DNA from: Paraglaciecola sp030730205
GTDB taxonomy: Bacteria > Pseudomonadota > Gammaproteobacteria > Enterobacterales > Alteromonadaceae
Reading direction: 5' to 3'
Length of the DNA: 64,000 nt
NCBI RefSeq assembly: GCF_052119645.1
Contig: NZ_JBGQOM010000001.1
Location: 620,001-684,000 of the forward strand
In this document: in pieces, positions 37,702-46,624 of the stretch
How positions within the stretch are numbered: position 1 is the stretch's first letter
Layout of the letters: each line of letters starts with the position of its first letter
Made by a program: the position numbers and the translations under genes
Notes under the pieces: generated by a model
The model's database searches: none
Told to the model about the DNA's origin: nothing
Seen by the model: the letters and a program-made list of their open reading frames with translations, nothing else

Positions 37702-38565
37702 TTATTGACCGTTATACAGGGTGCTGATCCACTTTTCTTCATTAATAAACTGCCAAGACCACGCTTTCCATTTATCGTCTAAGCCCGATGAAATTAAATC
37801 CCCTAAGCTGACGCCTTGGTCTTTTTTGGTTTTTATATAGGCCGCTGTCTCTACGATCATATCTAAGGCGCTTTGATAATCTGCTTTAGTAGCTAGTTTG
37901 CCGTGGCCAGGTATAATTTGAGTGTCTTCGTTCAACATCGCAATAAGACTGCGCACATTCTTAATATATCCGTCTACTGTGCCGCCACCATCTAAATCGA
38001 TATAAGGGAAACGTCCTTGGAAAAATAAGTCCCCAGCGTGCAGTACATTGGCTTTTTCAAACCAAATGACGCTATCGCTATCAGTATGCCCCGCTGGTAA
38101 ATGCGTGACCTTAATGGTTTCACCATTAAAATGTAAAGTAATACCTTCTGCAAAAGTCACCACAGGTAATGCCGCAGGTTTTACCTCCTTATCAGCTTGG
38201 AGGCGAGTACGAACATTATGGTGAGCAAAAATAGTTGTATCTTGAATCTCGCTGAAGTAGGCATTTGAACCAGTATGATCACCATGATAGTGAGTATTCA
38301 CTACGTACTTCATTTTATTGCTTGAAATGTTGCCAATGGCCTTAGCAATTTTATCTGCTAATGGAGCAAATTGGTCATCAATAATCAAGATCCCATCATC
38401 GCCAGCAGAAACGCCAATGTTACCGCCCATGCCGGTGAGCATATAGACCGAATCATTTAAACGCTGGCTCTCTATTTTAGTTTCAGCAAAAGCATCCCGT
38501 GCTTCAGCGTTTACCATGCCTAATGAAGCCACTAGGCCAATAACAAGCATTAATTTTGTGCGCAT
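37702..38565 (-). CDS. exported metallo-beta-lactamase-fold hydrolase
   Basis: About 287 residues with a signal peptide (LMLVIGLVASLGMVNAEA). The zinc motif THYHGDHTGS (HxHxDH), AGHTDSDS, LHAGDLFF and IPGHG supply the full dinuclear metal ligand set of the superfamily. Substrate unknown; could be a lactonase, a cyclase-like enzyme or a beta-lactamase relative. The ATG at 38565 has AAGGGATAT upstream and starts the signal peptide, so it is preferred over 38622. Confidence 0.85.
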   Translation of the reverse strand: MRTKLMLVIGLVASLGMVNAEARDAFAETKIESQRLNDSVYMLTGMGGNIGVSAGDDGILIIDDQFAPLADKIAKAIGNISSNKMKYVVNTHYHGDHTGSNAYFSEIQDTTIFAHHNVRTRLQADKEVKPAALPVVTFAEGITLHFNGETIKVTHLPAGHTDSDSVIWFEKANVLHAGDLFFQGRFPYIDLDGGGTVDGYIKNVRSLIAMLNEDTQIIPGHGKLATKADYQSALDMIVETAAYIKTKKDQGVSLGDLISSGLDDKWKAWSWQFINEEKWISTLYNGQ

Positions 38566-38642
38566 TGTATATCCCTTTGTTTTTAAATAGTAAAAGTAAG
38601 TGATAGATTGTAGACCAAGCAAGTCATTAAAAAGAACTCAGC

Positions 38643-40394
38643 ATGCCAAGCGTCAGCAAACAGTTTACCTTAGTTTTATGTGTAATCAGTATCGTAGCTG
38701 CGTTTTATGTTTATATTAACGTGCCACCCTCTTGGGTAGAGTCACAACTACGCTTCGAGACTTATACAGATAACAAGGGTAATTGGATGTATCAGGCGGG
38801 CGGAAAAACATTAAAGATAGACCAGATTGTTGATTATGAAAATTCGCCACTTCGCCAAAGTGCACTAACGCTAACCACCCATCCCCCCGCCTTAAAGCAG
38901 CAGTGGGTGTGGTTATCAGATAGCTCAGAGTCAGCAGATGCGCAAGCTTCCAGCTTAGTACTGTTAAAAGCTGATTTTCACTATGGTTTATGGTCTTTGT
39001 TGCCTGCATTTATTGCTATTTTGCTGTGCCTAATAACCAAGGAACCGTTTGTAGCCTTATTAAGTGGCATCGTGGTGGGGGCAATCATAATGGGACAGTT
39101 TGATATTTTTAGTCAAGTGCTGATCCCCGCTGTCGGTACCACCAGCGCCGCTTCTATTTTAATTCTGTACTTGTGGTTATTAGGAGGGCTAATGGGTGTT
39201 TGGGGCAAAACAGGGGCTGCGCAGGCCTTTGCGGAATATATGAGTAAGCACTATGTAAAAGGCCCCCGCTCAGCTAAGTTAGTGGCTTGGTTTCTAGGTA
39301 TTATTTTTTTTCAAGGCGGTACGATGAGTACTGTATTAGTGGGCACAACAGTGAAACCTATCGCTGACAAAGCTAAGGTTAGCCACGAAGAACTCAGTTA
39401 CGTCGTTGATTCGACGGCATCACCCGTAGCAGCATTAATTGCATTTAACGCTTGGCCTGCATATATACAAGGTTTTTTATTCATTCCAGGTGTAGCCTTT
39501 CTTGCCACTGAAAGTCAGCGCGTTGCATTCTTTTTTGCTAGTGTGCCGTTTAGTTTTTATGCCATATTTGCCGTAATAGGCACGCTATTGTTAAGTTTAA
39601 ACATCACTATCTTCAGTGGCCCCTTGTTAAAAAAGGCCTTAACTAGAGCCAGCACTACTGGTGAGTTAGATAGTAAAACCACCCGTCCAATTAGTGCCAA
39701 AGAGTTACATAACACCAATGTACCAAAAGGATATAAAGCCAATCTGGTCGAGTTCTTATTACCTCTGGTAAGTTTGATTTGCGTGGCGGTAATCACCCAT
39801 TTCAATATGGGCTCTCCTCAAATACATTGGGCATTTGCCACTGCCTTGTTTATTGCGGCCTCTATTGCATTGATTAAAGGCATGAGTTTGCATCAGCTTT
39901 TAGAGGGCTTAGGAGACGGCTTAAAAGGAGTCGTGTTTGCCTCGGTTATTCTCATGCTGGCCTTAACTATTGGCTTAATCAGCAGGCAGCTCGGTGGTGG
40001 AATTTTTTTAGTTGAATCACTAGGCGATCAAATACCGTTTTGGGCTTTGCCTCTTATATTGCAAGGCATGACCATGTTAATTGCATTTTCTACAGGAACA
40101 AGCTGGGGCACCTATGCCATTGCATTTCCCTTAGCCATGCCACTGGCTTGGTCCTTAGCGCAATCTCAAAACCTAGCTCATCCTGAGCTGTATTTAATGA
40201 TTTGTTTTGCTACGGTACTTAATGGCAGTGTATACGGCGACCAGTGTTCGCCCATTTCTGATACCACTATATTAAGTGCCATGACCACGGGTTGCGATTT
40301 AATGGATCACGTTAAGAGTCAAATCCTACCTGCTAGTTATGCAGCAATGTTAGCAGGACTCTGTTGGACACTTAGTGCACTAATATTGACCTAA
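38643..40394 (+). CDS. NhaC-type Na+/H+ antiporter with N-terminal extension
   Basis: A 583-residue membrane protein. Residues 7-26 form a first membrane helix, followed by about 90 polar residues predicted to be outside, then about eleven helices of the NhaC family (LLWGIVVG-like SGIVVGAIIMG, VDSTASPVAALIAFNAWPAYIQG, STGTSWGTYAIAFPL, GSVYGDQCSPISDTTILSAM). The last motif is diagnostic for NhaC. The N-terminal helix plus periplasmic segment is not part of the standard family. Divergent from the hydrolase gene. The ion pair, and whether it moves an organic substrate, cannot be told. Confidence 0.85.
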   Translation: MPSVSKQFTLVLCVISIVAAFYVYINVPPSWVESQLRFETYTDNKGNWMYQAGGKTLKIDQIVDYENSPLRQSALTLTTHPPALKQQWVWLSDSSESADAQASSLVLLKADFHYGLWSLLPAFIAILLCLITKEPFVALLSGIVVGAIIMGQFDIFSQVLIPAVGTTSAASILILYLWLLGGLMGVWGKTGAAQAFAEYMSKHYVKGPRSAKLVAWFLGIIFFQGGTMSTVLVGTTVKPIADKAKVSHEELSYVVDSTASPVAALIAFNAWPAYIQGFLFIPGVAFLATESQRVAFFFASVPFSFYAIFAVIGTLLLSLNITIFSGPLLKKALTRASTTGELDSKTTRPISAKELHNTNVPKGYKANLVEFLLPLVSLICVAVITHFNMGSPQIHWAFATALFIAASIALIKGMSLHQLLEGLGDGLKGVVFASVILMLALTIGLISRQLGGGIFLVESLGDQIPFWALPLILQGMTMLIAFSTGTSWGTYAIAFPLAMPLAWSLAQSQNLAHPELYLMICFATVLNGSVYGDQCSPISDTTILSAMTTGCDLMDHVKSQILPASYAAMLAGLCWTLSALILT

Positions 40395-40405
40395 ATTTAC
40401 CACGC

Positions 40406-40618
40406 TTAGTTTTCGATATAGCTAAATCGAGGGGTTGGTACACCATCAAGCAATACCGACTCGGTAAACATCGATAAAGGTCTTACCCACAAACCTTGAT
40501 CGCCATAAAGAGGCCGATACACCACTAACTCAGATTTATCCTCTGAATGTTGTGCTACCCCCAGTACTTCATAATCATTACCCTTGTAATGACGGTACTT
40601 ACCCTTTGGTATGTCCAC
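40406..40618 (-). CDS. DUF1653 family protein
   Basis: A 70-residue protein with the DUF1653 signature: PKGKYRHYKGNDYEVLG, then LVVYRPLYG, then GLWVRPLSMF. Full length for the family. Function unknown. It faces the end of the antiporter gene, 12 bases away, and precedes nothing obvious on its own strand. Confidence 0.88.
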   Translation of the reverse strand: MDIPKGKYRHYKGNDYEVLGVAQHSEDKSELVVYRPLYGDQGLWVRPLSMFTESVLLDGVPTPRFSYIEN

Positions 40619-40740
40619 TTGGATTCCTTTTAGTTTTTCACATAAAACACTGACTAATGTGATGTAAATCTTAAAATGATGCTTACTCTAGGCTAATTCA
40701 ACGTATGATGATGACTAACAACACAAACCTTGCTAAAACC

Positions 40741-41811
40741 CTAGATTGAACCAGTTAAATTAAAATCAAAAGTGAGCTGCTGAACCTGACTGTCTGCTAA
40801 TAAGCTAACGTGCAATCCCACTAAACGAATTCCTCTGCCGGCGCTTCTTGCTAAGGCCTCTGCAAGTAGTTCATCGAAATATTGCTCATTCAATATATGA
40901 CAACGATGCTCCACTGTAGTTTGCTGAAAGTCACTGAATTTAATTTTTATACCTTGGCTTTGTATGCGAAGATCTGGGCTCGATTTTATTAAGCGCTTTT
41001 TAAGCATGGGGAATAAGGTATGAGTGACGGTTCTGCAATCATCCATACTTGTAATATCTTGAGATAAGGTGCGTTCGACCCCAACCGACTTTCGTTGTCG
41101 ATCAACCTGTAATTCACGTTCATCTTCGCCATGACTTCTTGACCATATCACTAAACCAAATTTACCAAATCGTTTAATCAAATCGTCAAACGGAAATGTT
41201 CTGATGTCTTCACAGCTATAAAGGCCCATCTTATTTAGTTTCTCTAGTGTCACCTTCCCTACCCCAGGAATTTTACCTAAGGGCAGCTTTCTGACAAAGT
41301 CGTCTAATTTTGTTGGCGGGATGACACATATACCGTTAGGTTTGTTTTCATCGCTGGCTATTTTGGCGACAAATTTACAAGGAGCGACACCAGCAGAAGC
41401 AGTTAATTGGGTTTCATTGTAAATAGCTTGGCGAATATCTTGCGCGATTAAAGTAGCACTTCCGCCATGTAAGGTAGACTCACTGACATCGAGATAAGCT
41501 TCGTCCAACGATAATGGTTCTATTTTATCCGTGTAGCGGCTAAATATTGCGCGAATTTGTTGAGATATTTGGGCATAAACATCCATCCGTCCTGGCGCTA
41601 ACACTAAGTTTGGACAAAGTTTAAAGGCATGTGCTGTTGCCATTGCAGAACGCACCCCAAATTGACGGGCGATATAATTACAAGTTGAGATTACGCCACG
41701 CCTGTCCTGGCTTCCACCAATGGCTAAGGGAACATTTTGTAGATCAGGATTGTCACGCATCTCTACGGCTGCATAGAAACAATCCATATCGATGTGTATG
41801 ATTTTCTTCAT
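40741..41811 (-). CDS. dinB: DNA polymerase IV
   Basis: A 356-residue Y-family translesion polymerase. The catalytic residues are visible in IIHIDMDCFYAAVEMRD (Asp8) and LSLDEAYLDVS; the little-finger region has KSVGVERTLSQDI. A GTG at 41823 opens the frame, but ATG 41811 gives the standard MKKIIHIDMD start. A perfect SOS box ends 12 bases upstream of this ATG, so it should be induced by DNA damage through LexA. No C-terminal beta-clamp motif is certain, though QQLTFDFN near the end fits one (QLxLF-like). Confidence 0.95.
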   Translation of the reverse strand: MKKIIHIDMDCFYAAVEMRDNPDLQNVPLAIGGSQDRRGVISTCNYIARQFGVRSAMATAHAFKLCPNLVLAPGRMDVYAQISQQIRAIFSRYTDKIEPLSLDEAYLDVSESTLHGGSATLIAQDIRQAIYNETQLTASAGVAPCKFVAKIASDENKPNGICVIPPTKLDDFVRKLPLGKIPGVGKVTLEKLNKMGLYSCEDIRTFPFDDLIKRFGKFGLVIWSRSHGEDERELQVDRQRKSVGVERTLSQDITSMDDCRTVTHTLFPMLKKRLIKSSPDLRIQSQGIKIKFSDFQQTTVEHRCHILNEQYFDELLAEALARSAGRGIRLVGLHVSLLADSQVQQLTFDFNLTGSI

Positions 41812-41822
41812 AAGCACAAACA

Positions 41823-41838
41823 CTGTTTATTATTACAG
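41823..41838 (-). promoter_or_regulatory. LexA (SOS) box upstream of dinB
   Basis: CTGT-TTATTATT-ACAG matches the gammaproteobacterial LexA operator CTGT-N8-ACAG exactly, with an AT-only spacer and flanking A/T. It sits directly upstream of the dinB start on the minus strand, where repressor binding would block transcription. Confidence 0.88.
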
Positions 41839-41941
41839 TATTTTGCAACACTGATATTACAAGTCAATACAAATTCTTGTGAATTCATCCATGTTTATTC
41901 ATATCAAGCAGTATTGTGCGCTTAAATCAAATGCCATAAAA

Positions 41942-41965
41942 AAGCCGATAACAACGTACCGGCTT
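41942..41965 (-). terminator. terminator downstream of nqrM
   Basis: Stem AAGCCG (41942-41947) pairs with CGGCTT (41960-41965). On the minus strand it is followed by a run of T (TTTTTTA), giving a Rho-independent terminator at the end of the nqr-apbE-nqrM transcript. Confidence 0.75.
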
Positions 41966-41992
41966 AGGTGCTAACTAAAAAAGTATTAGGCC

Positions 41993-42226
41993 TTATAGTA
42001 TTTGATTTTTCTTCCACTCGTTAAGTTTTTCTTGGCGCTGCTCTTCTTTTTCCATGCGGGCTTTCTTTCGATCACAAGGTTCCGGACAATCACAGGCTTT
42101 TGCAATACCCAATGCGCCAAGACCACCACAACTGCCACTAATTGTTTTTTTCTGCACCCAATAGCCCACTGACATAGCGGCAACCACTATGACAAAAAAC
42201 ACGAATGCTAAAATAAAAGTACTCAT
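41993..42226 (-). CDS. nqrM: Na+-NQR maturation protein NqrM
   Basis: A 77-residue protein with an N-terminal membrane helix (about 4-23) and four cysteines, Cys33, Cys45, Cys47 and Cys51, in GSCGGLGALGIAKACDCPEPC. NqrM is required for correct assembly of the Fe centre between NqrD and NqrE. The tail is lysine/glutamate-rich. It lies 12 bases after apbE, completing the operon. Confidence 0.93.
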   Translation of the reverse strand: MSTFILAFVFFVIVVAAMSVGYWVQKKTISGSCGGLGALGIAKACDCPEPCDRKKARMEKEEQRQEKLNEWKKNQIL

Positions 42227-42238
42227 AATAAATCCTGT

Positions 42239-43255
42239 TTAATATTCAGTGACGATTTTGTCGAACATAGGACTAGTATACTCTTTAAATTCATCCCCTT
42301 CTTTAGTTATCAATAATACTGCGATCTGATTTTCAGCAGCCAATGCTAACGCCTTGTCTTTACCCATTATACTTAGCGCTGTTGCTAAACCATCTGCCGT
42401 CATACAAGAAGGATCGACAACCGTTACCGATACCAAATTATGGGTAATGGGTTTGCCGGTGGAGGGGTCAATTAAATGAGAGTACCTGACTCCATCAACC
42501 TCAAAGTAATTTCGATAATCGCCTGAGGTCGCTATGCCATTATTGCCGACACTGATAATCCGCTCAACAGCCCTTTCTTGTGTAATCGGCTTTTCTATGG
42601 CCACCCGCCAATCAGCCCCATTAATTTTTTTTCCTGAGAGGCGCATCTCACCACCAATCTCAACTAAGTAATTTACTATGTGATGCTCATCTAGTAGCTC
42701 TGCGACAAGATCTACGCCGTAACCTTTAGCTATAGTAGATAAATCAACATATAAAGTAGGCTCAGTTTTGCTTGCACTCGTTGTAGTCAGTAGCAACTTG
42801 TCTAAGCCAGTTCGCGCTTTTACATTGGCGACAAGTTCCTCGCTAGGCGCCCTTTCAGGTCTAGCTTCTGGTCCAAACCCCCACAAGTTGACTAAAGGTC
42901 CAACGGTGACATCTAGGACGCCTTTACTCAGGGCGCCGAGACGCTTAGCTTCTTCCATCACTTTTAATGTTTGAGGTGACAATGGAAATGGTTCGGTACT
43001 TTGCCACTGATTAAAGCGAGATAGCTCTGAATCAGCCATGTAGGTCGACATAAGTTTATTCACCTGTAGTAGCGCTGAATCTATTTCTTGTTGCAACTTT
43101 GCCGACTCAATATTGCCGTTTGGTACATATTTAATATTGTAAACGGTCCCCATAGTAGGACCGCTGAGATATATTTCAGCTTGGTTGGTGGGAGAACACT
43201 GACTGAGTAAAACCACCAACAAAATACTGACCAATGACCTAATGCCGAGATACAT
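42239..43255 (-). CDS. apbE: FAD:protein FMN transferase
   Basis: A 338-residue lipoprotein-like enzyme that attaches FMN from FAD to threonines of NqrB and NqrC. The signal sequence ends at LSQCS (lipobox-like), then GPTMGTVYNIKY, WGFGPE, DLSTIAKGYGVD, YLVEIGGEMR, and SHLIDPSTGKPI follow, as in ApbE. Its position next to the operon whose subunits it modifies makes the assignment secure. A terminator hairpin separates it from nqrF. Confidence 0.94.
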   Translation of the reverse strand: MYLGIRSLVSILLVVLLSQCSPTNQAEIYLSGPTMGTVYNIKYVPNGNIESAKLQQEIDSALLQVNKLMSTYMADSELSRFNQWQSTEPFPLSPQTLKVMEEAKRLGALSKGVLDVTVGPLVNLWGFGPEARPERAPSEELVANVKARTGLDKLLLTTTSASKTEPTLYVDLSTIAKGYGVDLVAELLDEHHIVNYLVEIGGEMRLSGKKINGADWRVAIEKPITQERAVERIISVGNNGIATSGDYRNYFEVDGVRYSHLIDPSTGKPITHNLVSVTVVDPSCMTADGLATALSIMGKDKALALAAENQIAVLLITKEGDEFKEYTSPMFDKIVTEY

Positions 43256-43288
43256 AGTAGATTTCCACTTACAATTTTAAACTAAAGA

Positions 43289-43310
43289 AAAAGGGGCTCT
43301 CGCCCCTTTT
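43289..43310 (-). terminator. terminator-like hairpin between nqrF and apbE
   Basis: AAAAGGGGC (43289-43297) pairs with GCCCCTTTT (43302-43310) around a TCTC loop; on the minus strand it runs into TTTTTCTTT. It lies 42 bases past the nqrF stop. It could end most nqr transcripts while letting a fraction read through into apbE and nqrM. Confidence 0.8.
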
Positions 43311-43351
43311 AACTATTTTTACTTATAGTGACTTTGCATTAAGCGAAGATC

Positions 43352-44584
43352 TTAGCCACCAAAGTCATCTAACATGATGTTTTCGTCTTCAACACCCAAC
43401 TCTTTCAGCATGTTAATCACTGCTGCATTCATCATGGGTGGTCCACACATATAGAATTCACAATCTTCAGGTGCGGGATGCTCCTGCAAGTAATTTTTTA
43501 ATAATACTTGGTGAATAAAACCAGTGTAACCTTCCCAGTTATCTTCAGGTTGAGGATCTGACAATGCAACGTGCCATTCAAAGTTTTCGTTTTCTTTGGC
43601 TAGCATGTCAAAGTCTTCTACATAAAACATTTCGCGCAATGAACGAGCGCCATACCAAAAGGTAATTTTACGATCAGTTTTTAAGCGACGTAGTTGGTCG
43701 AAAATGTGTGAGCGCATCGGCGCCATACCAGCACCACCACCAACGAATACCATTTCTGCTTTTGTTTCTTTTGCAAAGAATTCACCAAAAGGACCAGAAA
43801 TTGTCGCTTTGTCTCCTTCTTTTAAGCTCCAGATATAAGACGACATTTTACCAGCTGGAAGCGTAAGATTATTAGGTGGCGGCGTAGCGATACGCACGTT
43901 CAACATAATAATACCCTCTTCTTCGGGGTAGTTGGCCATTGAATAAGCGCGGATTGTCTCTTCATCAACTTTTGATTCTATGTTAAAGAAGCCAAAACGT
44001 TCCCAGTCTCCACGGTATTTTTCAGGTACGTCAAACTCACTATACTTAACGTGGTGCGCTGGTGCCTCAATTTGAATATAGCCACCTGCTTTGAACGGAA
44101 CACTTTCGCCATTTGGAATCTTAAGTTTAAGTTCTTTGATAAAGGTGGCTTTGTTGTCATTAGAAATAACTTCACAATCCCATTTTTTGATACCAAAAAT
44201 CTCTTCTTCTAACTCAATTTCCATATCTTGTTTAATAGACAACTGACAAGACAAACGGCAACCATGTTTCGCTTCTTTTTTACTTATGTGGTCAAGCTCG
44301 GTAGGCAGAATCTCACCGCCACCAGACGTAACATCAACTCTGCACTGACCACATGAGCCACCACCACCACAAGCTGAAGATACAAAGATGCCATTATTCG
44401 CTAATACGCCTAATAACTTGTCGCCAGATTGTGCCGTGATACGTTTATTTGGGTCACCATTGATGGTGATAGTGATATCGCCTTCTGGTACTAGTTTCGA
44501 TTTTGCAAACATAATGATTGCAACCAAAGCCAATACGATGACGATGAACATGCCAACACCAAGGTATATTTCATTTGGATTCAT
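43352..44584 (-). CDS. nqrF: Na+-NQR subunit F
   Basis: A 410-residue electron-input subunit, anchored by an N-terminal helix (about 6-27). The 2Fe-2S ligands are Cys72, Cys78, Cys81 and Cys113 (ACGGGGSCGQC and LSC). The FAD/NADH reductase part shows RAYSMANYP, VGGGAGMAPMRS and CGPPMMN. It oxidises NADH and passes electrons to the membrane flavins. Last of the six subunit genes. Confidence 0.97.
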   Translation of the reverse strand: MNPNEIYLGVGMFIVIVLALVAIIMFAKSKLVPEGDITITINGDPNKRITAQSGDKLLGVLANNGIFVSSACGGGGSCGQCRVDVTSGGGEILPTELDHISKKEAKHGCRLSCQLSIKQDMEIELEEEIFGIKKWDCEVISNDNKATFIKELKLKIPNGESVPFKAGGYIQIEAPAHHVKYSEFDVPEKYRGDWERFGFFNIESKVDEETIRAYSMANYPEEEGIIMLNVRIATPPPNNLTLPAGKMSSYIWSLKEGDKATISGPFGEFFAKETKAEMVFVGGGAGMAPMRSHIFDQLRRLKTDRKITFWYGARSLREMFYVEDFDMLAKENENFEWHVALSDPQPEDNWEGYTGFIHQVLLKNYLQEHPAPEDCEFYMCGPPMMNAAVINMLKELGVEDENIMLDDFGG

Positions 44585-44611
44585 TTAATAATTACTCCTA
44601 CTCGATGTGGT

Positions 44612-45220
44612 TTACAGTGAAATACCAGTGAAAGACTGGAAGCCTAAGGCCATTAAACCCGCGATCATAAACACTGAACCTAATCCTCTGATGCCTTCTG
44701 GCATGTCAGCGTATTTCAGTTTTTCACGCACCGCTGCCAATAAGGTGATTGCAATCGCCCAACCTAAACCACTACCGATACCATAAACAATACTTTCACT
44801 GAAGTTGTATTCACGTTGTACCGCGAACGCTACACCACCGAAGATAGCGCAGTTAACGGTAATTAAAGGTAAGAAAATACCTAACGCGTTGTACAAAGCA
44901 GGGAAAAACTTATCTAGAGTCATTTCCAAAATTTGTACTAACGCAGCTATTACGCCGATGAAAGTCAAAAAGCTCAAAAAGCTAAGGTCAGCATCAGGAA
45001 ACCCTGCCCATGCTAAGGCACCAGGAGCAAGAATATTTACATAGATAACTTGGTTGACAGGTACAGAGATACCTAAAACCACGATAACCGCTACGCCTAA
45101 ACCCATGGCAGTTTTAACTTTTTTCGATACCGCCAAAAAAGTACACATACCTAAAAACAAAGACAAGGCCATGTTCTCGATGAACACGGATTTGACGAAA
45201 ATACTAATGTAATGTTCCAT
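44612..45220 (-). CDS. nqrE: Na+-NQR subunit E
   Basis: A 202-residue membrane protein with six helices. VKSVFIENMALSLFLGMCTFLA and TVNCAIFGGVAF carry the conserved cysteines which, with NqrD, hold the intramembrane iron centre. Gap to nqrD is three bases. Confidence 0.96.
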   Translation of the reverse strand: MEHYISIFVKSVFIENMALSLFLGMCTFLAVSKKVKTAMGLGVAVIVVLGISVPVNQVIYVNILAPGALAWAGFPDADLSFLSFLTFIGVIAALVQILEMTLDKFFPALYNALGIFLPLITVNCAIFGGVAFAVQREYNFSESIVYGIGSGLGWAIAITLLAAVREKLKYADMPEGIRGLGSVFMIAGLMALGFQSFTGISL

Positions 45221-45223
45221 GAA

Positions 45224-45856
45224 TTACTCCTTCGGCTCGACTTGTTCAGGACGAATAGTACGAATCACCCAAATTAAACCAGCAATCAAGAAGAATGAGC
45301 TAAAAGGTAAAATTAACAAACCGTTTCCTTGATACCAACCGCCATTTTGAACTAGTGATAACACTTCAAAGTTCAAAATAGTACCGAAGCCAAATAGTTC
45401 TTTAATTGTGCCGATAATAATAAGAACTAACGAATAGCCCAGACCGTTACCGATACCGTCTAAAAACGACATAAAGGGTGGACTCTTCATGGCATAAGCT
45501 TCAGCTCGGCCCATAACGATACAGTTAGTAATGATTAATCCAACAAACACCGAAAGCTGCTTTGATATTTCATAACTGTAGGCCTTCAGAATTTGGTCAA
45601 CCACGATTACCAGTGAAGCAATGATAGTCATCTGAATGATGATTCGTACACTCGAAGGAATCTGATTCCGAATTAACGAGATAAAAAGATTAGAAAACGC
45701 AGTTACCGTAGTAAGAGCCAAACCCATTACCAAAGCAGTTTCTAATTTTGTAGTAATTGCTAGTGCAGAACAAACGCCCAGAACTTGCAATGCGATAGGG
45801 TTATTGTCCAGGATTGGCCCGAACAGTACCTTTTTCATTTCTTTAGTTTCAGCCAT
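45224..45856 (-). CDS. nqrD: Na+-NQR subunit D
   Basis: A 210-residue six-helix membrane protein, homologous to NqrE in inverted topology. Conserved parts include LGVCSALAITTKLE and LIITNCIVMGRAEAYA with the iron-binding cysteines. The gap to nqrC is 12 bases. Confidence 0.96.
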   Translation of the reverse strand: MAETKEMKKVLFGPILDNNPIALQVLGVCSALAITTKLETALVMGLALTTVTAFSNLFISLIRNQIPSSVRIIIQMTIIASLVIVVDQILKAYSYEISKQLSVFVGLIITNCIVMGRAEAYAMKSPPFMSFLDGIGNGLGYSLVLIIIGTIKELFGFGTILNFEVLSLVQNGGWYQGNGLLILPFSSFFLIAGLIWVIRTIRPEQVEPKE

Positions 45857-45868
45857 TGTACAAAGCCC

Positions 45869-46624
45869 TTATGATTTCCAAGTCTGATTTTTGAGGAACG
45901 GTCCGTAACCATTATCGCCTGCCCAATAATCAAGTGTATTTTGTACACCGTTACTGGTTAAAGTAGCTCCCGATAAGGCATCAACCACATAGTCGCTGGA
46001 CGAGTCAGCATTCTTCTTTACTTGAATGGCCACTTCGCCATCCTTATAAAGTTTTTTGCCGTCCCATTGTGCTTTCCAGCTGGGGTTTTGTACTTCGCCG
46101 CCTAATCCAGGCGTTTCTTTTTGCTTGTAATAGACCAACTGACGAATGGTATTACCATCAACGTCTAATGCTAGGTAGCCATACATCATATCCCACAAGC
46201 CACTCCCATTCACAGGCAATATAATGCGATTTACCGCACCAGCTTCATCTTTAACCAAAAAGACATTTGCTACACTTGAGCGATATTGGAAGCCAACATT
46301 GCTGTTTTCAACTTTAACGCTGTAGTCTTCTTTCTTAGCTGCCTTATACATATCAAAGTCATCACTTACTTCGACATATTTGCCTGTGCTCAAGTCAACA
46401 AAGCGCTCTTCAACGTATTTGTCAAAAGCACAAGCAACATTACAATCGCTTGTGACAGGTAAACCAGCAGCTTCAATAATATTTGATTTTTGGTCTAGGT
46501 CAGCGTTCGTTTCTTGCAAGCTACGTAAACCAACAGCCGCCCCCGAAACAATAATTGAACATACCAAACAGACGGCTAGTACAACGCCTATCGTTTTACC
46601 TAAAGTTTCTTTTTTAGCCGACAC
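45869..46624 (-). CDS. nqrC: Na+-NQR subunit C
   Basis: A 251-residue subunit with one N-terminal helix (about 11-32) and a periplasmic FMN-binding domain. The flavinylation motif D215-A-L-S-G-A-T221 carries the covalently bound FMN, placed there by ApbE. KQKETPGLGGEVQNP is also typical. Start overlaps the end of nqrB by 11 bases. Confidence 0.96.
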   Translation of the reverse strand: MSAKKETLGKTIGVVLAVCLVCSIIVSGAAVGLRSLQETNADLDQKSNIIEAAGLPVTSDCNVACAFDKYVEERFVDLSTGKYVEVSDDFDMYKAAKKEDYSVKVENSNVGFQYRSSVANVFLVKDEAGAVNRIILPVNGSGLWDMMYGYLALDVDGNTIRQLVYYKQKETPGLGGEVQNPSWKAQWDGKKLYKDGEVAIQVKKNADSSSDYVVDALSGATLTSNGVQNTLDYWAGDNGYGPFLKNQTWKS

